A stretch of DNA of 64,000 bases, taken from Lingula anatina (taxonomy: Eukaryota; Brachiopoda; Lingulata; Lingulida; Lingulidae). The stretch spans positions 244,003 through 308,002 of the forward strand of contig NW_019775280.1 of NCBI RefSeq assembly GCF_001039355.2, written 5' to 3'. Below, in pieces: positions 47,013 to 60,731 of the stretch (positions within the stretch are counted from its first letter, which is position 1; each line of letters opens with the position of its first letter). Under the pieces are notes generated by a model, which was given only the letters and a program-made list of their open reading frames with translations, was not told the DNA's origin and searched no databases. Position numbers and translations under genes: made by a program.

Positions 47013-50000
47013 CTGGAAATAGTTAATAAATAGATATCACTATTCTGCACCACATAGGATTATCAGGAAATAGAAAGCTAATTGATTAATATTCCAGGTT
47101 GAGAGCCATTAGCCAGCATTAAACTGATGCCATTTAATGGGATTACCTGGAAAAAGAAACTTAATAAACTAATAAATTATTATATTATTACAGTTCTGTA
47201 CACAGGACCAACAGAATTGGGTACACTAAAAAGAACACAAATATAACATTTGCCTTTTAGTGAGAGATTATATAGATCAACAGTAAAGCAGCTGCTTCTG
47301 TTTTCTAATTTCCTGAATAGCAGCACAGTTTCAAAACAGCTACAGATAAAATTTATTGTAAGGAAATTAACTTCTGGTTATAAAAAATCTATGTCTACCC
47401 ACTGCCTTGACATTTTAAAAGGAACCTGTAACTTATTTACTTACACTGGCCGTGCCTTTCTATTTAGGTCCACTTTAGCAAAATTGACCAAGTCAAAGAT
47501 AAATTAAAAGAATATCATGTACTAGTAGTTTCTTTAGCCAAAGGAAATCATACAAGTCGTGTGTTTAATGAAGTCCACACTCTAGAAACAGCTTAGTGGT
47601 AACAACAAACCTGTCCTCAGAGGAAATCTAGATCCAAAGTAGGTGACATACCTGAATAAAATTATGTGCTGATCAACTGTGTCTTATCATAAAGCTTCTG
47701 GACAAATTATTTGTATGTGTACATGTGTATGGTACAATCACATCATAGCATTAATATACAGATGAACTGCCAAAAGCACATGTTATACAAAAATAGGGTC
47801 CAGAACTTTGGCCCTGTGTTATGACTTACAATAAACTACATGCCGAGGTGAGAAAAATGTTAGTCAAAAATCAAGAAGTGAGGTTAAAAGACACGACTAA
47901 CAAGTAAAGGGACTGACCCACTGTAGCAATATTATATGTAAACTAGCTCTGAAACAAACAGGATAAAAAATGTCACACTTAAGTGTTGATCTCCTTACAA
48001 TAAAGATAGATGCTGTCATTTATGTCATGGTTACCAGAATAATGTCAGCTCCCTTTCAGCTTATTTTCTCTGTCTCAAAAACAGTATTTGATTAAGGGGT
48101 AAACAGTGTAGTAATATGCTACTTTGATCTCACATCAAATATCTAATGTTTCACACTGGCTATTGGCATCAGTCATAAAAGTGTGTGTATTAATTTGTAA
48201 TTTAATGACACATTACCATTATTAACAGAAGTCACATGCTTACTTCAAGTATCATTTCCCACTTTTGCTAATATTTACCTGAAGAACCTAGCAAATCATT
48301 GAGCTGGCTTAAAATGGGCGCATTCACATGCAGCGCAATCAGACCACTCTGTCTGCCAGGGAATAATAATTATTTTTGGCAATCAAATCTTTAAATAGTC
48401 AGGGTCCAAAAGTTGGCTAGTGTTATATAAGATTATAACTTCCTCACTAGTCAGGTGCCTTACATGGGTTATTTCCTTGGGTTAGCACCTATTAGCATAG
48501 ATTAAGTTCTGCCTACAATCACCTGTTCAGGTCACACCTAGAAGTCTGTGTTATTTTCTAATTATCTAATTCATTCTGTGCTAATGTTTATGCATTTAAC
48601 TCAGGCCTCAAATAACAGGTGGGTGAAATAGGACTCACTACTTCCTTGTGTTACCTTCAAAGAGAATTCTACTTACAAATAGCCAAAGATACTGTTGTAA
48701 CACACGCAATTGTTTACAGATGTATACCATTAAAAATAACATAAACATTGCTTCATAATATTTCACTGTACACCCCCCCCCCCCCCCCCAACACACACAC
48801 ACACTGCAACAACACTCTTGTAAGATAAACTTGACTTCCTTGTGATGTTAGGGACTAGGGTTAACGCAGTATATCTTAAACCTAGGGCAGCTTGCATGGC
48901 CCAAGTTAAAACTTTTAAAGACATAACACAAAGTGCGACAGCCCTTAGTCAGGAGTGAATGTGTCCAGCAAATCCTTATAATATGTATCTCACTGCTGTC
49001 ACCTTTGACACTGTCCAATGTTCAAAAGACTTCCTTCCGCACATGCTGCACATGCTGTGATATTCTCGTTATATCAGTTATATCAGACAGGCACTGGAGA
49101 ACTAGGTCAAGTAGTCCTTTACATAGGTATAGAATAGAACATGCCATGTGAGGTTATCCCCTTGAAGAGTAGCTGGTATGTACTAACTTCTCCTTGGGGT
49201 CCTGCTTTGAGATATATACTGTAATGACTCAATACTTCTACCAAAATCAACTGATAAAAATTTACAAAAAGTTTTTTTATTGAAAAATATTGATTAAAAA
49301 AAAAAAAATGACCAGTAAGTACTATATATATATATATCCTGAATTAATGTTATGTTTAATAATATGTAGATGTTAAAAATTTTTGCACAATCACTAAATG
49401 CATTTTTTTTTTAGAAGAAATTACATCATTTTCAGTAAATCAATAATTAATCAACAATAAGTAGTCAAATACTTCTTATTTATTTAAAATTACCATCTAC
49501 TTATCATCTAGTTTCAAATGTTATATAAGTTATCTACTAACTAAGGTGTCTGTCAGAAGAATTCACACTCATGGCTGGGACAAAGAAAACTTTCAAATCT
49601 TATTTATAAGTAATCCTCTATTCTAAAACTGACTGGATTTCTTGCTATCTGGCTTTTTGTTATCAAAATTGAACAATGCCGCAGGTCATTAAGTAATGTT
49701 GGTAATTATAGTCCTGCATCCGTGTGCAAAGTACTGTCACATGAGTCATGTCGTCTTTCTGTCATAATGATAACAAAGCCTTTTTCTCACCCTAACATCT
49801 TATAGTTATACGTAAGAGTGGATAAAAGCTAAATGTGCTAATGCCTAACCCTACTTCTAATCTTTTCACATGACCTTCCTTCTAAAGGGTTTAGCATTTC
49901 CTATTGTATTATAAAAGACACAAAAGATCAATAGAAATCACTTTGGCATTTCCTGTATGACCAAGTTTCACTTTCAGTTTCATGAAAAGCAAGAACAATT

Positions 50001-51895
50001 TCAAAATGATGAATTTAAAATCTATCATTTTTTGGCCAGGACCTCAGTAGGTAAAGGAAATAAGTGAGTGTCAGTTTCATACATTTCTAACGTATGGAAT
50101 TCTCACATATCTCTGTTCTCCATTTAGCCAATATCTGAAGTTAGCTGAAACAAGGAGTAATACCCACTCCCAGCATATCTGATTACTGCCTATTCTCATA
50201 ATACAGGAATATGTTCATCTTAAAAAAATCTAATGTCCACAACAAGGTACCACAGACACCTGGCAGGTATAGTGTGCCTAATTAGTAAGCTTTTTATTTA
50301 ATCTTCATCTCAGCTCTACATTATATGTAAATGATTCTTTATACATACCTTAAATAATATAATTACTGTCCATTCTGCTATTGCATGAATATTCTTTCAC
50401 ACTTACATTATAGTTACGGACGCCCAAGCGTAGTGATCTATACAAACTAATACCATGTCCTTTAACTCTTCCAAATGTTGTAGAGATTGAAATTATCAAC
50501 CACTGAAACTGTACCTCGTGTATCCTAATTCAAGATAACAGTAGACAATGCTACGATTGATTGAAGAGGAAGATAGCACTCACTGTTACAGATATCTGGA
50601 AGACTTCATGGTATCAACAATAGCTCATTACAATATTAAACAATGTAAATATACCAGCATTAACTCACCCTCTTAAACATACTATTGTTTAATACTTACT
50701 AGTATTAACCACAAGTTTCAAATGGAGAAAATTACCAAAATCAAATTTTGAGTAATTTAGCCAAGAGTTTTCTGGCAAATGATATTTTACTCGAGGAAAA
50801 AAATTTTTTCTTTCTCACAAATCATTGTGAGACCTGTACCTTACCTAAAAATAAATGATTTTATGTCATTCCTAATTAAATAATTTAGTTCTAAATGACA
50901 GACCTGTCATTCGAACTGCCATGTCTTCCTGTATGTTTTAGAAGGAACTATCGATGGCCAGAGGTTTTATTTAAGAGGCCTTATCAATTTAAGGTCAAAT
51001 TAGTCAAGATAGTAATTTTTTCAGGACACGTAGACAGAAAATATGACTGAAGGAAACTTTCAAATGTGTAATGTCCTCAACTGACATTATTTAACCGAAC
51101 TTAATGCATACAAAAAAAACATATTTATTTGTCCTGATTTATCACTGAACACTATGCACCAAACTTGCTAGTGGTACTTGGTCATGTGCTATAATCTTAA
51201 AAAAAACATCGTTGATTTGGTCTGTTAAGTGTTTGTCCTGGGGTGACACTGGTATCATGTACTGTTATGTAAACAATAGACAAACGGGTAGCTTCAGTAG
51301 GCTAATATAGGACTACAATATAAACAAACGGATGCCTTCGTAGGCTACTAGTAAATATAGGAAAACAAAGAGCAGCAACACTGTTTTTTCTCAACATGTC
51401 CCAACTAGCTGTGGTCCAGTATTAACCACGTTTGGTCAGAGTTATAAATGGGACATCTCTTATATGAATCAAGTATAAGAAAGTACACTGCCCCATGCTA
51501 TATTGACTATACTGAGTTGATAACTTACAAAGTCGATCAAACCTGTTGTTGGAATTAAATTATCACACTGGTTAAATCAGGATGACTAAGCGGGGTTCAT
51601 ATTGACTTAACACACGTTAGAAGCGCAGTTAATTGCTAAAAAACAAAATCAACAGATGTACTTATATACCCTCCACAGTGGTAGATACACGACATGCGAA
51701 CTGCTGTGAGAATAAAAACAACTCATTAGGCAATGCTATTACATGTAGTACAGGGTACGATCGAATGAATCACGCTTCATTCAACAAATCTCCATATCAG
51801 TAGCTCGCGTATTTTGCTGTCCTCCAATTATTGCCAAAGATTTGATTAATGAAAAATTTTATAGCTGGTAAGTATGCCTTATTCTGAATACTTAC
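47013..51895 (-). other. ARAP intron 1
   Basis: 4.9-kb intron. It contains a partial copy of the exon 2 start region (47091-47172), a C run near 48774-48790, and at 51237-51360 two diverged copies of a roughly 50-base unit sharing AAACAAACGG and GTAGGCTA. No other coding exon is recognised. Confidence 0.5.
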
Positions 51896-52015
51896 TTTGA
51901 ATGAAAGTTACAGTTTAGTCCAACTTTTGAAGATAATCTACGGAAAAGTTTGCCGTCTTCATAACTTCCTCATTTTCCGCCATCTTGTGTACATATGGAA
52001 AGGTCACTTCCTGTT
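51896..52015 (-). promoter_or_regulatory. ARAP non-coding first exon and promoter, with uORF
   Basis: On the minus strand an ETS-type site (CAGGAAGTG) is followed by AAGATGGCGG, a YY1-like initiator-downstream motif, then about 110 bases ending in a strong donor (AAA then GTAAGTAT) at 51896. A 22-codon upstream ORF (51915-51983) starts in good context (A at -3, G at +4). It is in frame with the main ATG but stops at TAA 11 codons before it when exon 1 is joined to the acceptor at 47013. That would limit leaky initiation at the main start. The exact transcription start is not known. Confidence 0.65.
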
Positions 52016-53324
52016 TGAGGTCAATGGGCGTGGCTTAAATTAAGAACTATGACTGGATCAGAAGTTGGTGGCGTAATACGTTTTTAATACATTGTATTAT
52101 GTAACAGAGGATGTGGAAGAAAATAGAATGATTTCATGATGATACTTTGGTACAAAATTGAATAAAAACACTAATAACTTAGTCTTTCAGCAATAAGTTA
52201 TATATATTTCCATTTCAATAAAATTTAAATTAATATAAATTGAATATGGGCTGACTGTTTACACATTTTTCTCAAAATTATTAACAATAATTAAGTCAAC
52301 TTCCATGATGCAGTCTTTTGAGCTTTTATTGAATATAACTTTGTACAAAAAATGTTATTGAACATCTTCATCAGAATATGTTAAACAAAATAAATCAGAA
52401 TATTGCATCATTAATTAAGATGCAATGATAAAATCACCAATTTCTCATTGACTAGAATAGAATAGAATAATTAAGAACAAAAGAGAAATTAAGCATATTA
52501 GTTGTAAACTAAATAAAGATATTAAGCAGTTGTATGTACATCTAAAGTGCTAAAAAAGTACCACATTTATATGCAGTTTTTTTCTTTTGCTAACAGCTGA
52601 GAACTTTAAATGCAGGTCTTTATAAATAAACTGTAAATGGTAATGCTATCTAATAATGAACTACAGAAGGCCTGTATTTCACATGAATAGCTCTAACAGA
52701 AATTGTCAATCTTTGTCTTTTGAAATCAGTCATATATCAAATAATATTTAAACATCATATATCAAAGTCAAATTCATTGTCAAAAACATTTTAAATTGTT
52801 TCTATGCACTTTTAAAATGAAACTTGGTTAAACAACAAAAACATCTAAAAAAAAAAAAGAATGAAAAATATCAAATAAATACCCTTTGGTACAAAGAGAA
52901 AGTTTGAGTAGATGGTATTTAAGGAGAGCATGAAAACAGTACAAGTTGTCAAAAAAGTCTACCTTGGAAACCCTTTTTCTACTCCAAACTTTTTAATATC
53001 AACAGTTTCAAAAATCCTAATTTCTAATGGTTCAAAAACAATTGTGCTTCACTTTCAGAAAATCTGTTCAACTTAAACCACATATGCTCTGCCTTCCATG
53101 GTATTACCCCATGGTAACCATTCTAAATCTTAGTACCATGTAAAATACTGTGACTTCACTTTTTTTAGACCTAAAATTTGCGTATTACCAATAAATAATA
53201 AAGCACCAAATGTAAAACATGAATCTGGTAGCAGCATTTTTATTACAAGTTCATATCATAAAGATGTCCTCATTTTTTGCTTCTTTATTAGGTCTTTGTG
53301 GTCCTCTGTCACCCTAAATAGCAT
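52016..53324. other. Intergenic region between ARAP promoter and the 324-aa gene
   Basis: AT-rich, mainly the 3' flank of the gene at 53325. TTTATT at 53239-53244 and 53284-53289 are possible poly(A) signals on the minus strand. Nothing else is recognised. Confidence 0.4.
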
Positions 53325-53733
53325 TTACCAGTTCCATAATGGAGCCGGAATTGTAGTCGTGGGTGGCATTTTAGGATTGGGCCAATCAGGAAGGCTGTGA
53401 GGAGCGAGAGTTGGTGGCCAATCAGGATGCATTAAAAAGTCACCTCTTGTTGGTTTGTAGCGATATGTGACACGGCGAGTCTTTGCTATATCTTCTTGTC
53501 TCCTTGGACCTTTTTCACCGAGAGTTTGGTAAGGAATCATCATATTGGGGAGGTTGGGGTTGGTGCCTAAGGAATCCATGATTCTACGAATGGTCTGCTC
53601 CTCTGTAAGAAAAAAGAAGAACATTTAAAATGCACCTTCAAAGTGCTGTGTGGAAATTTTATTTCAGAGCATCAGAATATAATTTACTTCCAGAAAGCAA
53701 TTTGCGTCAGTTTTTCCTCAAAAAGATGGAGGA

Positions 53734-53768
<35 letters not shown>

Positions 53769-54252
53769 ATACACCAATGGATAAAAATATAAATCAATTT
53801 AAATGAAATGCACTTAGTCTACCAGTATTACCTTGTATGCCTGCTTTCTTCAAATATCTGTGAAGAGATGCCACCATTGGTGCATGCCTGTTATCCAACT
53901 CTGGATCAATGACCTGGATCACACATATATTAATAATATATAAATACAAATCATGAATAAATGAGATGATATAGAAAAAGTACCATATTACAAATTAATT
54001 AAAATATGAAATAAAATGTATATATATTGTGTTCAAGAAATAAAAAATGTAAAACTCACCCCATCCTGTATTTTCTTCTCTATACCAATCCCATTAAACA
54101 TATCTAATACTCTTCTTTTATCTAAAATTAATAAATAATAATTATAATAATAGTTATGTGTATTTTGATCTTTGTCAGGTTTGAGATTCTTGGTCTTTCA
54201 GTAAAAAAAACTGTTATCATACTTTTATTAACAAAACAAAACAAAGCAAAAA

Positions 54253-54291
<39 letters not shown>

Positions 54292-57200
54292 AATAATAAT
54301 AATGTAAACATCACATGAAAAAATGAGTCACTTTCATTTTGTATTGTTACAAAACAAAAATATGAGATAAACATCAAATGAAAAAAACAAGTTACTTTCT
54401 TTTTGTATTGTAACTATTCATTAGGTTTAAGCTTCTTACGTAGTAAATGTAAGATCTTGCGGTGTTGACTTGAAGAACATTTCCCCATCTGCATATACTG
54501 TATATTACAACTGAACTTGAAAATAAATTGCATATATCCTTCCCAAACTTTTTAATGCTAGCAAACGCTATATATGGTCTATATGAAGGTGTTTACGACG
54601 TATTCTACCCACTGTCGATATTTAGTTTCATCCAGAATAGACCTTTTTTAACCCCCCCTCCCCCAGATACGGGCGTGATGAATCACTCAGCGAGGGCAAG
54701 TCTGCTTAATTTGCACAAATTGTATGTCTATGAGCACTGTTCGGGGACAAAGGAAATGACAGGTACCAGATTAGATCTTCAATTATTTCTTCTTCATTGA
54801 CGAGAGCTATTGAAAGGACAACAATTGACAAAAGGCCGAGGCATGCAGCATCTATTTCACTGGCTTGAAAATTTACCGGGACTTGCCGACGATGTGGTCG
54901 AACAATCGGAACAAGAAAAAAATTCTGTCGCATGATTTTGACGTATGGACTAAATGTTTGAGCCCAGAAAAATTAATTTTATAAAATAATTTTTGTGGTC
55001 GGATTGACTGGGCCCGTCGAAATGCCTGGCACATTACCGAAGTGGTTTTTGAGTAAAAAACTCTGTCATAATACTTTTATTAACAAAACAAACAAAACAA
55101 AAAAAATGATGTAAACATCAAATGAAAAAAATGAGTCACTTTCTTTTTGTATTGTTACAAAATGAAAATATGAGATAAAGATCAAATGAAAAAAATAAGT
55201 TACTTTCCTTTTGTATTGTTACTATTATGCATAGCTATTAGTGGGCTTTCAGTAAAGAAATTCTATTATCATACCTTTATTAACAAAACAAAAGATATAT
55301 GAGATAAACATCAAATGAAAAAAATTACTGTTTCGCAAATTGCATATTAGATTTCAACCATAAGTTGTTCATTGAAAAAATAGTTCCTATGTGTACCTTT
55401 ATCATTGGTCAGTTTAAGCCACGCCTCTGCTGCTTGAGCCTCTCGAGGGGGTAGAAGCTCTTCAAGTTGCTAAAACGTTAACAAACCAGGTGAATACTAG
55501 CATATTTATAAACAAAATGTGAAATACATTACATGCATAGTCGAATTTAATATACATAATTTTTTTTTCATTTTTCCTGATGTGTTTTTCAGAAGGATTT
55601 TTGTCAATGAAAACAAAAAAACTAACTAATTAATTACATTTCTTTACAAATAAATAAATTAATTAAACGGAATATTTTCACTGATATAGTCATCATAATA
55701 CATTATATAATACAATTTATCAGTAACACTTACTTAAGGTTTTCAAATTTATAAAAATTAAATTTAAAAAGTATAAAATAATTTTTTAAAAATTCACCTC
55801 TCTATCTGCGTACTGTCTTAGAGCTGCTGTAGAAGTTTTTGGCGTGAACTTGGCTCGGAATTGGGAGCGATGCTGCTTTTCACGAGGAGATAATCCTGCA
55901 CTGCCGTCAACTGTTAATATTGTGGAACACAAATATTACAATTTGTGTATACATTTAATGCTTAATCCTTAAAAAATCTGCTTAATTTTTATTTAAATTT
56001 CAAGTAAACTTATTAAAAAAATAAAAATTGACTTATAATAAACAGACCTATAGCCAGGCGGGGTTCGGGGGGTTCAAAAGAACCTCCCTTTTCGCTGAGA
56101 AAAAGTCCATCTGTGTATATTTGATTTAGGTAAACTTAGGTTTCATGACAAAAGGTCCACATTTTCAGAAAAAGAACCCCCCTTTTGCAATTGCTGGCTA
56201 CAGACCTGATAAAAATACTCCTACTTAAGTTTGTTCTTGTTTGTGTACCTCCGTGGTTTTAATTTGTCAGTTTGTTTGTTTACATATTCATTCATCTCAC
56301 AACAATAAAGATGCATATATATTTCACATGAATAAAAACAAGTATTGTTAAAAAAAAAAACAGCGGAATGGGGTAATAGTGAGTAAAATGCAGTACAGAT
56401 AGTTGACTAAGAATATTACTAGGTATATATTTTAAACACAAAAACTATTCACCTCTGTAAACTTCCTTTCCTAGAGTGGCATCAGCATTGTGATAACCAG
56501 GGACATGGTGAAGACGACAGGTTAAGAACACTCTGAAAATAATAATAATAATAATATGTGTTCATTCTTATGATATTCTAAACTCAGGTGAATATATTAA
56601 CAATGGGATATGAGTTTGTTTTAAAACACTTTTGTTGTATATTAATGCTCATTATACGTACTGGTGAGCTTTTCAAAACCTGCAGAATTGAATAGAACTT
56701 GGAATTAATAACAACCTGTGAAACCAGATTACTTTTAGTTGAGCTTAATTAGAATTTACATGGATATTGCTTTTATGTCGTATTATGCTCTTGAATCCAC
56801 AACTAAGCTGATTACTTACAGTAAAATTGATTTCAACCAAGCATATGCTACTACATGTATTACAGATTACTAGTAGTTTAGTTAAAATGTACCAAGTTAT
56901 ACATGAAAGGGGTATTGACTATTGTTTTCCAATAATAAGGTAAACCTCAGCAACAATCAAAACAGGTGTACAAAGGATATTGCTAAAGCAGTGTTTGTTT
57001 TCATAAACAACTCAAATGTGAAATAAATATAATAACGAGGTATTTGATACAGAAACAATTATTTATCCAATTTTTGTGTATTTTTCCATATATATTTCAT
57101 TTTATGTCAAAACTTTTTTTATTTAAACGGCTTATGATAAAATGATAATAGTACTGTCTTGATATTTATCACAGATAAATCATCATTGTACCTGGTAGGC

Positions 57201-57847
57201 ATGTACATGTATATATGAAATCTGATTTAGAATTATGATTGATAAATGTACTAAAGATGATCAAACCGGACAAAGAAAATGGCACCTGTTGATTGCTAAC
57301 CTGAAGATAATCTCGTGAAGTTATTGTATTATTCAACTTCTCATTTCCTTTTAATAACTATAATATTATATAATAATTATCATTTATGAGAATATTTTTT
57401 ATATTTTTTCTACATATATTTTATTTAAAAAAAGTCCTAGTTTCAATCTTCTGTCCCTGTAGGCAGGTGTAGTAACAGTATTTTCAATGTTTTACCTTTA
57501 ATAATTATATAAATAGATGATCGCAGGGTTTATTGTATATGTATAGTATTTAATACTTACAGAGGTGGGTGGGGGTTGTTTCTTCTATGAGCTGAGGTAG
57601 GACGGCTCGACGTGGGTTCATCTGAAATCTTCTCGTTATGAAAAGAGTTATAGGTGGTGGGAGAGCGGTCTGGCTTTGACCACTCGTACCTCGCTCTCTC
57701 CTTTATGGATTCTAAGGACTCCACGGGCACTGTGGGGCTTAAGCTAGCGCCACGCGCTCTCCTGGCGTCTAGTGGATACGCTGACTGGACCAGCCGAAAT
57801 CTGGACACTGGGTCGTGATATCCTGGCATAATATGTGCCGATGCCAT
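53325..57847 (-). CDS. Unrecognised 324-aa protein, 7 exons, possibly ciliary
   Basis: Exons in transcript order: 57847-57561, 56532-56453, 55910-55798, 55469-55397, 54121-54060, 53913-53832, 53602-53325. All junctions are GT-AG and give one frame of 325 codons, so the gene is real. I do not recognise the family. There is no signal peptide or membrane segment. The protein is basic, arginine- and proline-rich, with a twice-used P-G-Y-H motif (MPGYHDP near the start, VPGYHNA in exon 2). A helical middle follows (LPPREAQAAEAWLKL, VASLHRYLKKAG, EEQTIRRIMDSLG), then a C-terminus of repeated proline-tryptophan turns (HPDWPPTL, LPDWPNP, APLWNW). Small proteins of this build are common among axonemal microtubule-associated proteins, and an imperfect RFX X-box lies upstream, but this is inference. 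TTTATT at 53284-53289 is a possible poly(A) signal in reverse. Confidence 0.8.
53736..53771. repeat. (AAAT)n microsatellite
   Basis: About nine AAAT units, in the last intron of the 324-aa gene. Confidence 0.85.
54190..55325. repeat. Repeated intronic unit in the 324-aa gene
   Basis: A unit with TTATCATACTTTTATTAACAAAAC, AAACATCA.ATGAAAAAA and ACTTTC.TTTTGTATTGT occurs at about 54190-54420, again at 55055-55230, and partly at 55250-55325. The first copy also gained an AAAT array (54250-54291). Confidence 0.7.
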
Positions 57848-60439
57848 GCTTATTTTCTACTTCCAAAGTCCAATGATTATTTTAAATAAATATATTGTTA
57901 TTGTAACAGGAGTCCTCTTCGATGTAATCTACTTTCACTGGTGCTGAATGACATTACACTACATTGTTTGGGTTCCGCATGGCAACAAATGGTACCCGGA
58001 AGCGATACTTAATTGAACTGAGACTGCGCAGATAAACACAACATCGGCCACCAAGCGGCGGTGATTGGTACTAATACAGGTGCGTCGACTTTTTGGCTCT
58101 TCGCACTTAAATCTAATCTCCTGTATATTCACTGAATGATTAATCTGAAAAAATCTAAAACTCGTTGGTTTATAAACAGATTTTTTTTTTACTTTATACT
58201 TTTTTTGCATTATCATTTTTTATTTTCACCGACTGTACAAATTTTAATTGTAAAAAATAATTGTAGTGACAACTCGTATTCTGATCAACCATGCATTTTT
58301 TGTACTAAGTCACTAATGGAATAAGTTTACTGGTAGTGATCTTGACGCAAATCAGATTTAAATCTGACATATCGAAGTCCTTTGTAACAACTAGAAAACA
58401 GGCGAGAACCCCTGGAAAGATAGAGCGGCAGAGGTAAACAGTCACCTCGAGTGTGTTTGTTGAGATTCCATACCCCAGTGGTGACTGTCAACATCTCAAC
58501 TAATGCAATGTATTGGATGCGCTGCTTATTACTAACCCTATATCAACAGACTACAGCTACTTCTATGACTACAGGTATCTGACGTTATGAATGTGGTCAT
58601 TCGACAAACCACTTTAAAAAAAACTTGTAAGAAAATTCGTCAGGACTGTTGATTCTTTAAAATAGTTTAGTGACTCAGAACAGAAGTATAATTATGCTAC
58701 ATATAAGAAAATTTAGAAAACGTTTTTTCCATTATTTTCTGTTATTAAAATATGTTTTCCCAAAGGTTGGGAAGCTAAACTCTCACACAAGTATCACTGC
58801 AGTGAAAGGAACACTGTAAGATTTTAAACACAAATTTCAAAATTCTTGTTGAACATATCTAAGAACAATTAATACTTTTTTAAATCATTTTTAACAAAAA
58901 ATGCCTTGAATTTATGTTGCCAAAAACATTTATTTCATGACATCCTGACAAGTCTCCTTTCTTGTCAGCCATCTTGAAAGTTTTGAATGGCTCGCAACCT
59001 GGAGGTCAGTGATGGCCTAATTTGAAAAACCCACACCGAATTATTTGCTGACGACTTTAGAATTTTCCTGGTGAGGGTCAGGAGAGGTGGATGAAAGTTT
59101 GGTTAGTTGGAGAAAAGTATCATTTTTAACCCCAAAATTTGATAAGTCTCAACTTTTTTGTGAGAAAATATTGTGCTGGTCACTTTTAACCCATTTCCTG
59201 AAGATCAACAATTTTAAGAATCTTTACTGCACTTGTGCTTTTATCAAACAATTTCTCCAACACAAGCTTCAGCATTAAACTTAGAAATTGTGAGTTGTTT
59301 TTTTTTTTTACTTCAAAATCGCTTCAATCCCACAGCAGTGACAATTTTACAATGTACTTAAAACCAGACCCAACGTAAGTTTCTTCACCCATTTGCGAAG
59401 CAACAACTCATTGAAAACAAGGCTTTTAATTTTTACTTTCCACTTTTAATCAAAAGAACAGAAATACAGATCTTACAATTAGTAACATATTCTTCCACCA
59501 AAGCGTAAAATAGCTGCCTCGTCTTACAAATTTCAATCTGCTTATATTGTTTACGCCAACTGTGGACCACTAGGGGGAAGAAGATCGCACTACTTTCCAC
59601 AACATAATAATACCGCACTCTTGCCCTGGTGCTGCACGAACAAGATCAGTCACTACTTTATTATGCTACAAAGGAAGATACAGTCTTTAGACTAATTCTA
59701 ATGTTCTTTTGCTTACAAGATTTATTACGTGTGCCCATCACCACTGTTACATTTATCTACTGGCAAGATAAATATACTTTGAATAACTTTTTTTTTTTAC
59801 AATGGCAGTTCTCCAGACTCTTATCATGCTGTTGTTAATTCATCAATGACAGCATTTCTTTTCTTAAAGACAAACACTGAAACACGAAATGTTATTTACA
59901 AATGTATCTTACAAAGAGCATTTTTCTTTTCGCCTTATAATACGTATATTACTAAGGTGTCCTTAAAAGGGAAGGTCCCTCCAGAAAATGCAGGTCATAC
60001 AAGGATGATTGATGTCATTGTTAATACATTTTGTTTTTAATATTAAGCAGTAAATATATCTTACACATAAATAATAAGCAATCCCCTTTAACTCAAAAAA
60101 GTACAGGATTACAAATATAAAAGCTTCATTAAATGCCTTCATAGATGGTTCATTATCTACTTCTTACATCCCGTAAAAACCATTTCATTTCCTGATTATT
60201 TTGCGACTGTCAAAATAAATTATTCATGATGCAATGTATTGCCTCACTTTTTACTGTCTGTTAAACATCAAAAATGCTTTTCAAATTTAAAACAATAAAG
60301 AGATTTCTTTTCAATATTTCACACTTCCCATACAGAGCACTTTTATCTACTTCTTGCAGAATTCATACTTCTTGTATCATGTGTGCTTTTGGTTACAAAA
60401 TAAGTAATTTTCAGTCCCAAACGTAAAGTTATTTTCGCT
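57848..60439. other. Intergenic region between the 324-aa gene and glutamine synthetase
   Basis: The left 250 bases are the promoter of the 324-aa gene. The right part is probably the 3'UTR and flank of glutamine synthetase; TTTATT near 59658 is one reverse AATAAA. No exon or RNA gene is seen between. Confidence 0.45.
57972..58068 (-). promoter_or_regulatory. Candidate promoter of the 324-aa gene (X-box-like, CCAAT)
   Basis: GTTCCGCATGGCAAC at 57972-57986, about 125-140 bases upstream of the ATG, has one perfect RFX half-site (GGCAAC) and a degenerate partner. A CCAAT box in reverse (ATTGG, 58064-58068) and a TGCGCA core (58024-58029) lie just beyond. RFX X-boxes close to the start are typical of ciliary genes. 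Confidence 0.35.
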
Positions 60440-60731
60440 CTACTCTTCGTTAAGTACACACGTGCGGACCAGCAGCTCCGTAACTATGTATGGATCACAG
60501 TTGGAGGCTGGTCGTCTGTCCTCCAGGTAACCTTTGCCGTCTTCTCCGACCTGGCGAGGGATACGGATGCTGCAGCCACGGTTGGCAACACCGGCAGAAA
60601 AGTCGTCAAAACTGGATGTCTCGTGGAGCCCTGTCAGACGGCGTCTGTTGTCCTGTCCGTCTTTAGGATCGTACATTCTGATGTGCTTCTGGTGATTTTT
60701 TGACAACCTCTCAATAGCATCTTCAATGACC
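60440..60731 (-). CDS. Glutamine synthetase, terminal exon (partial gene)
   Basis: Glutamine synthetase makes glutamine from glutamate, ammonia and ATP. This last exon encodes about 96 residues after a CTTTCAG acceptor, from [17 protein letters not shown] through [37 protein letters not shown] and [15 protein letters not shown] to a TAG at 60440-60442. This is the C-terminal part of the eukaryotic (type II) enzyme: the GVANR and RIPR segments line the active site, and EDRRP is the conserved C-terminal signature. The usual C-terminus is slightly longer in vertebrates. Upstream exons lie past the window end, more than 3.2 kb away. Confidence 0.95.
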
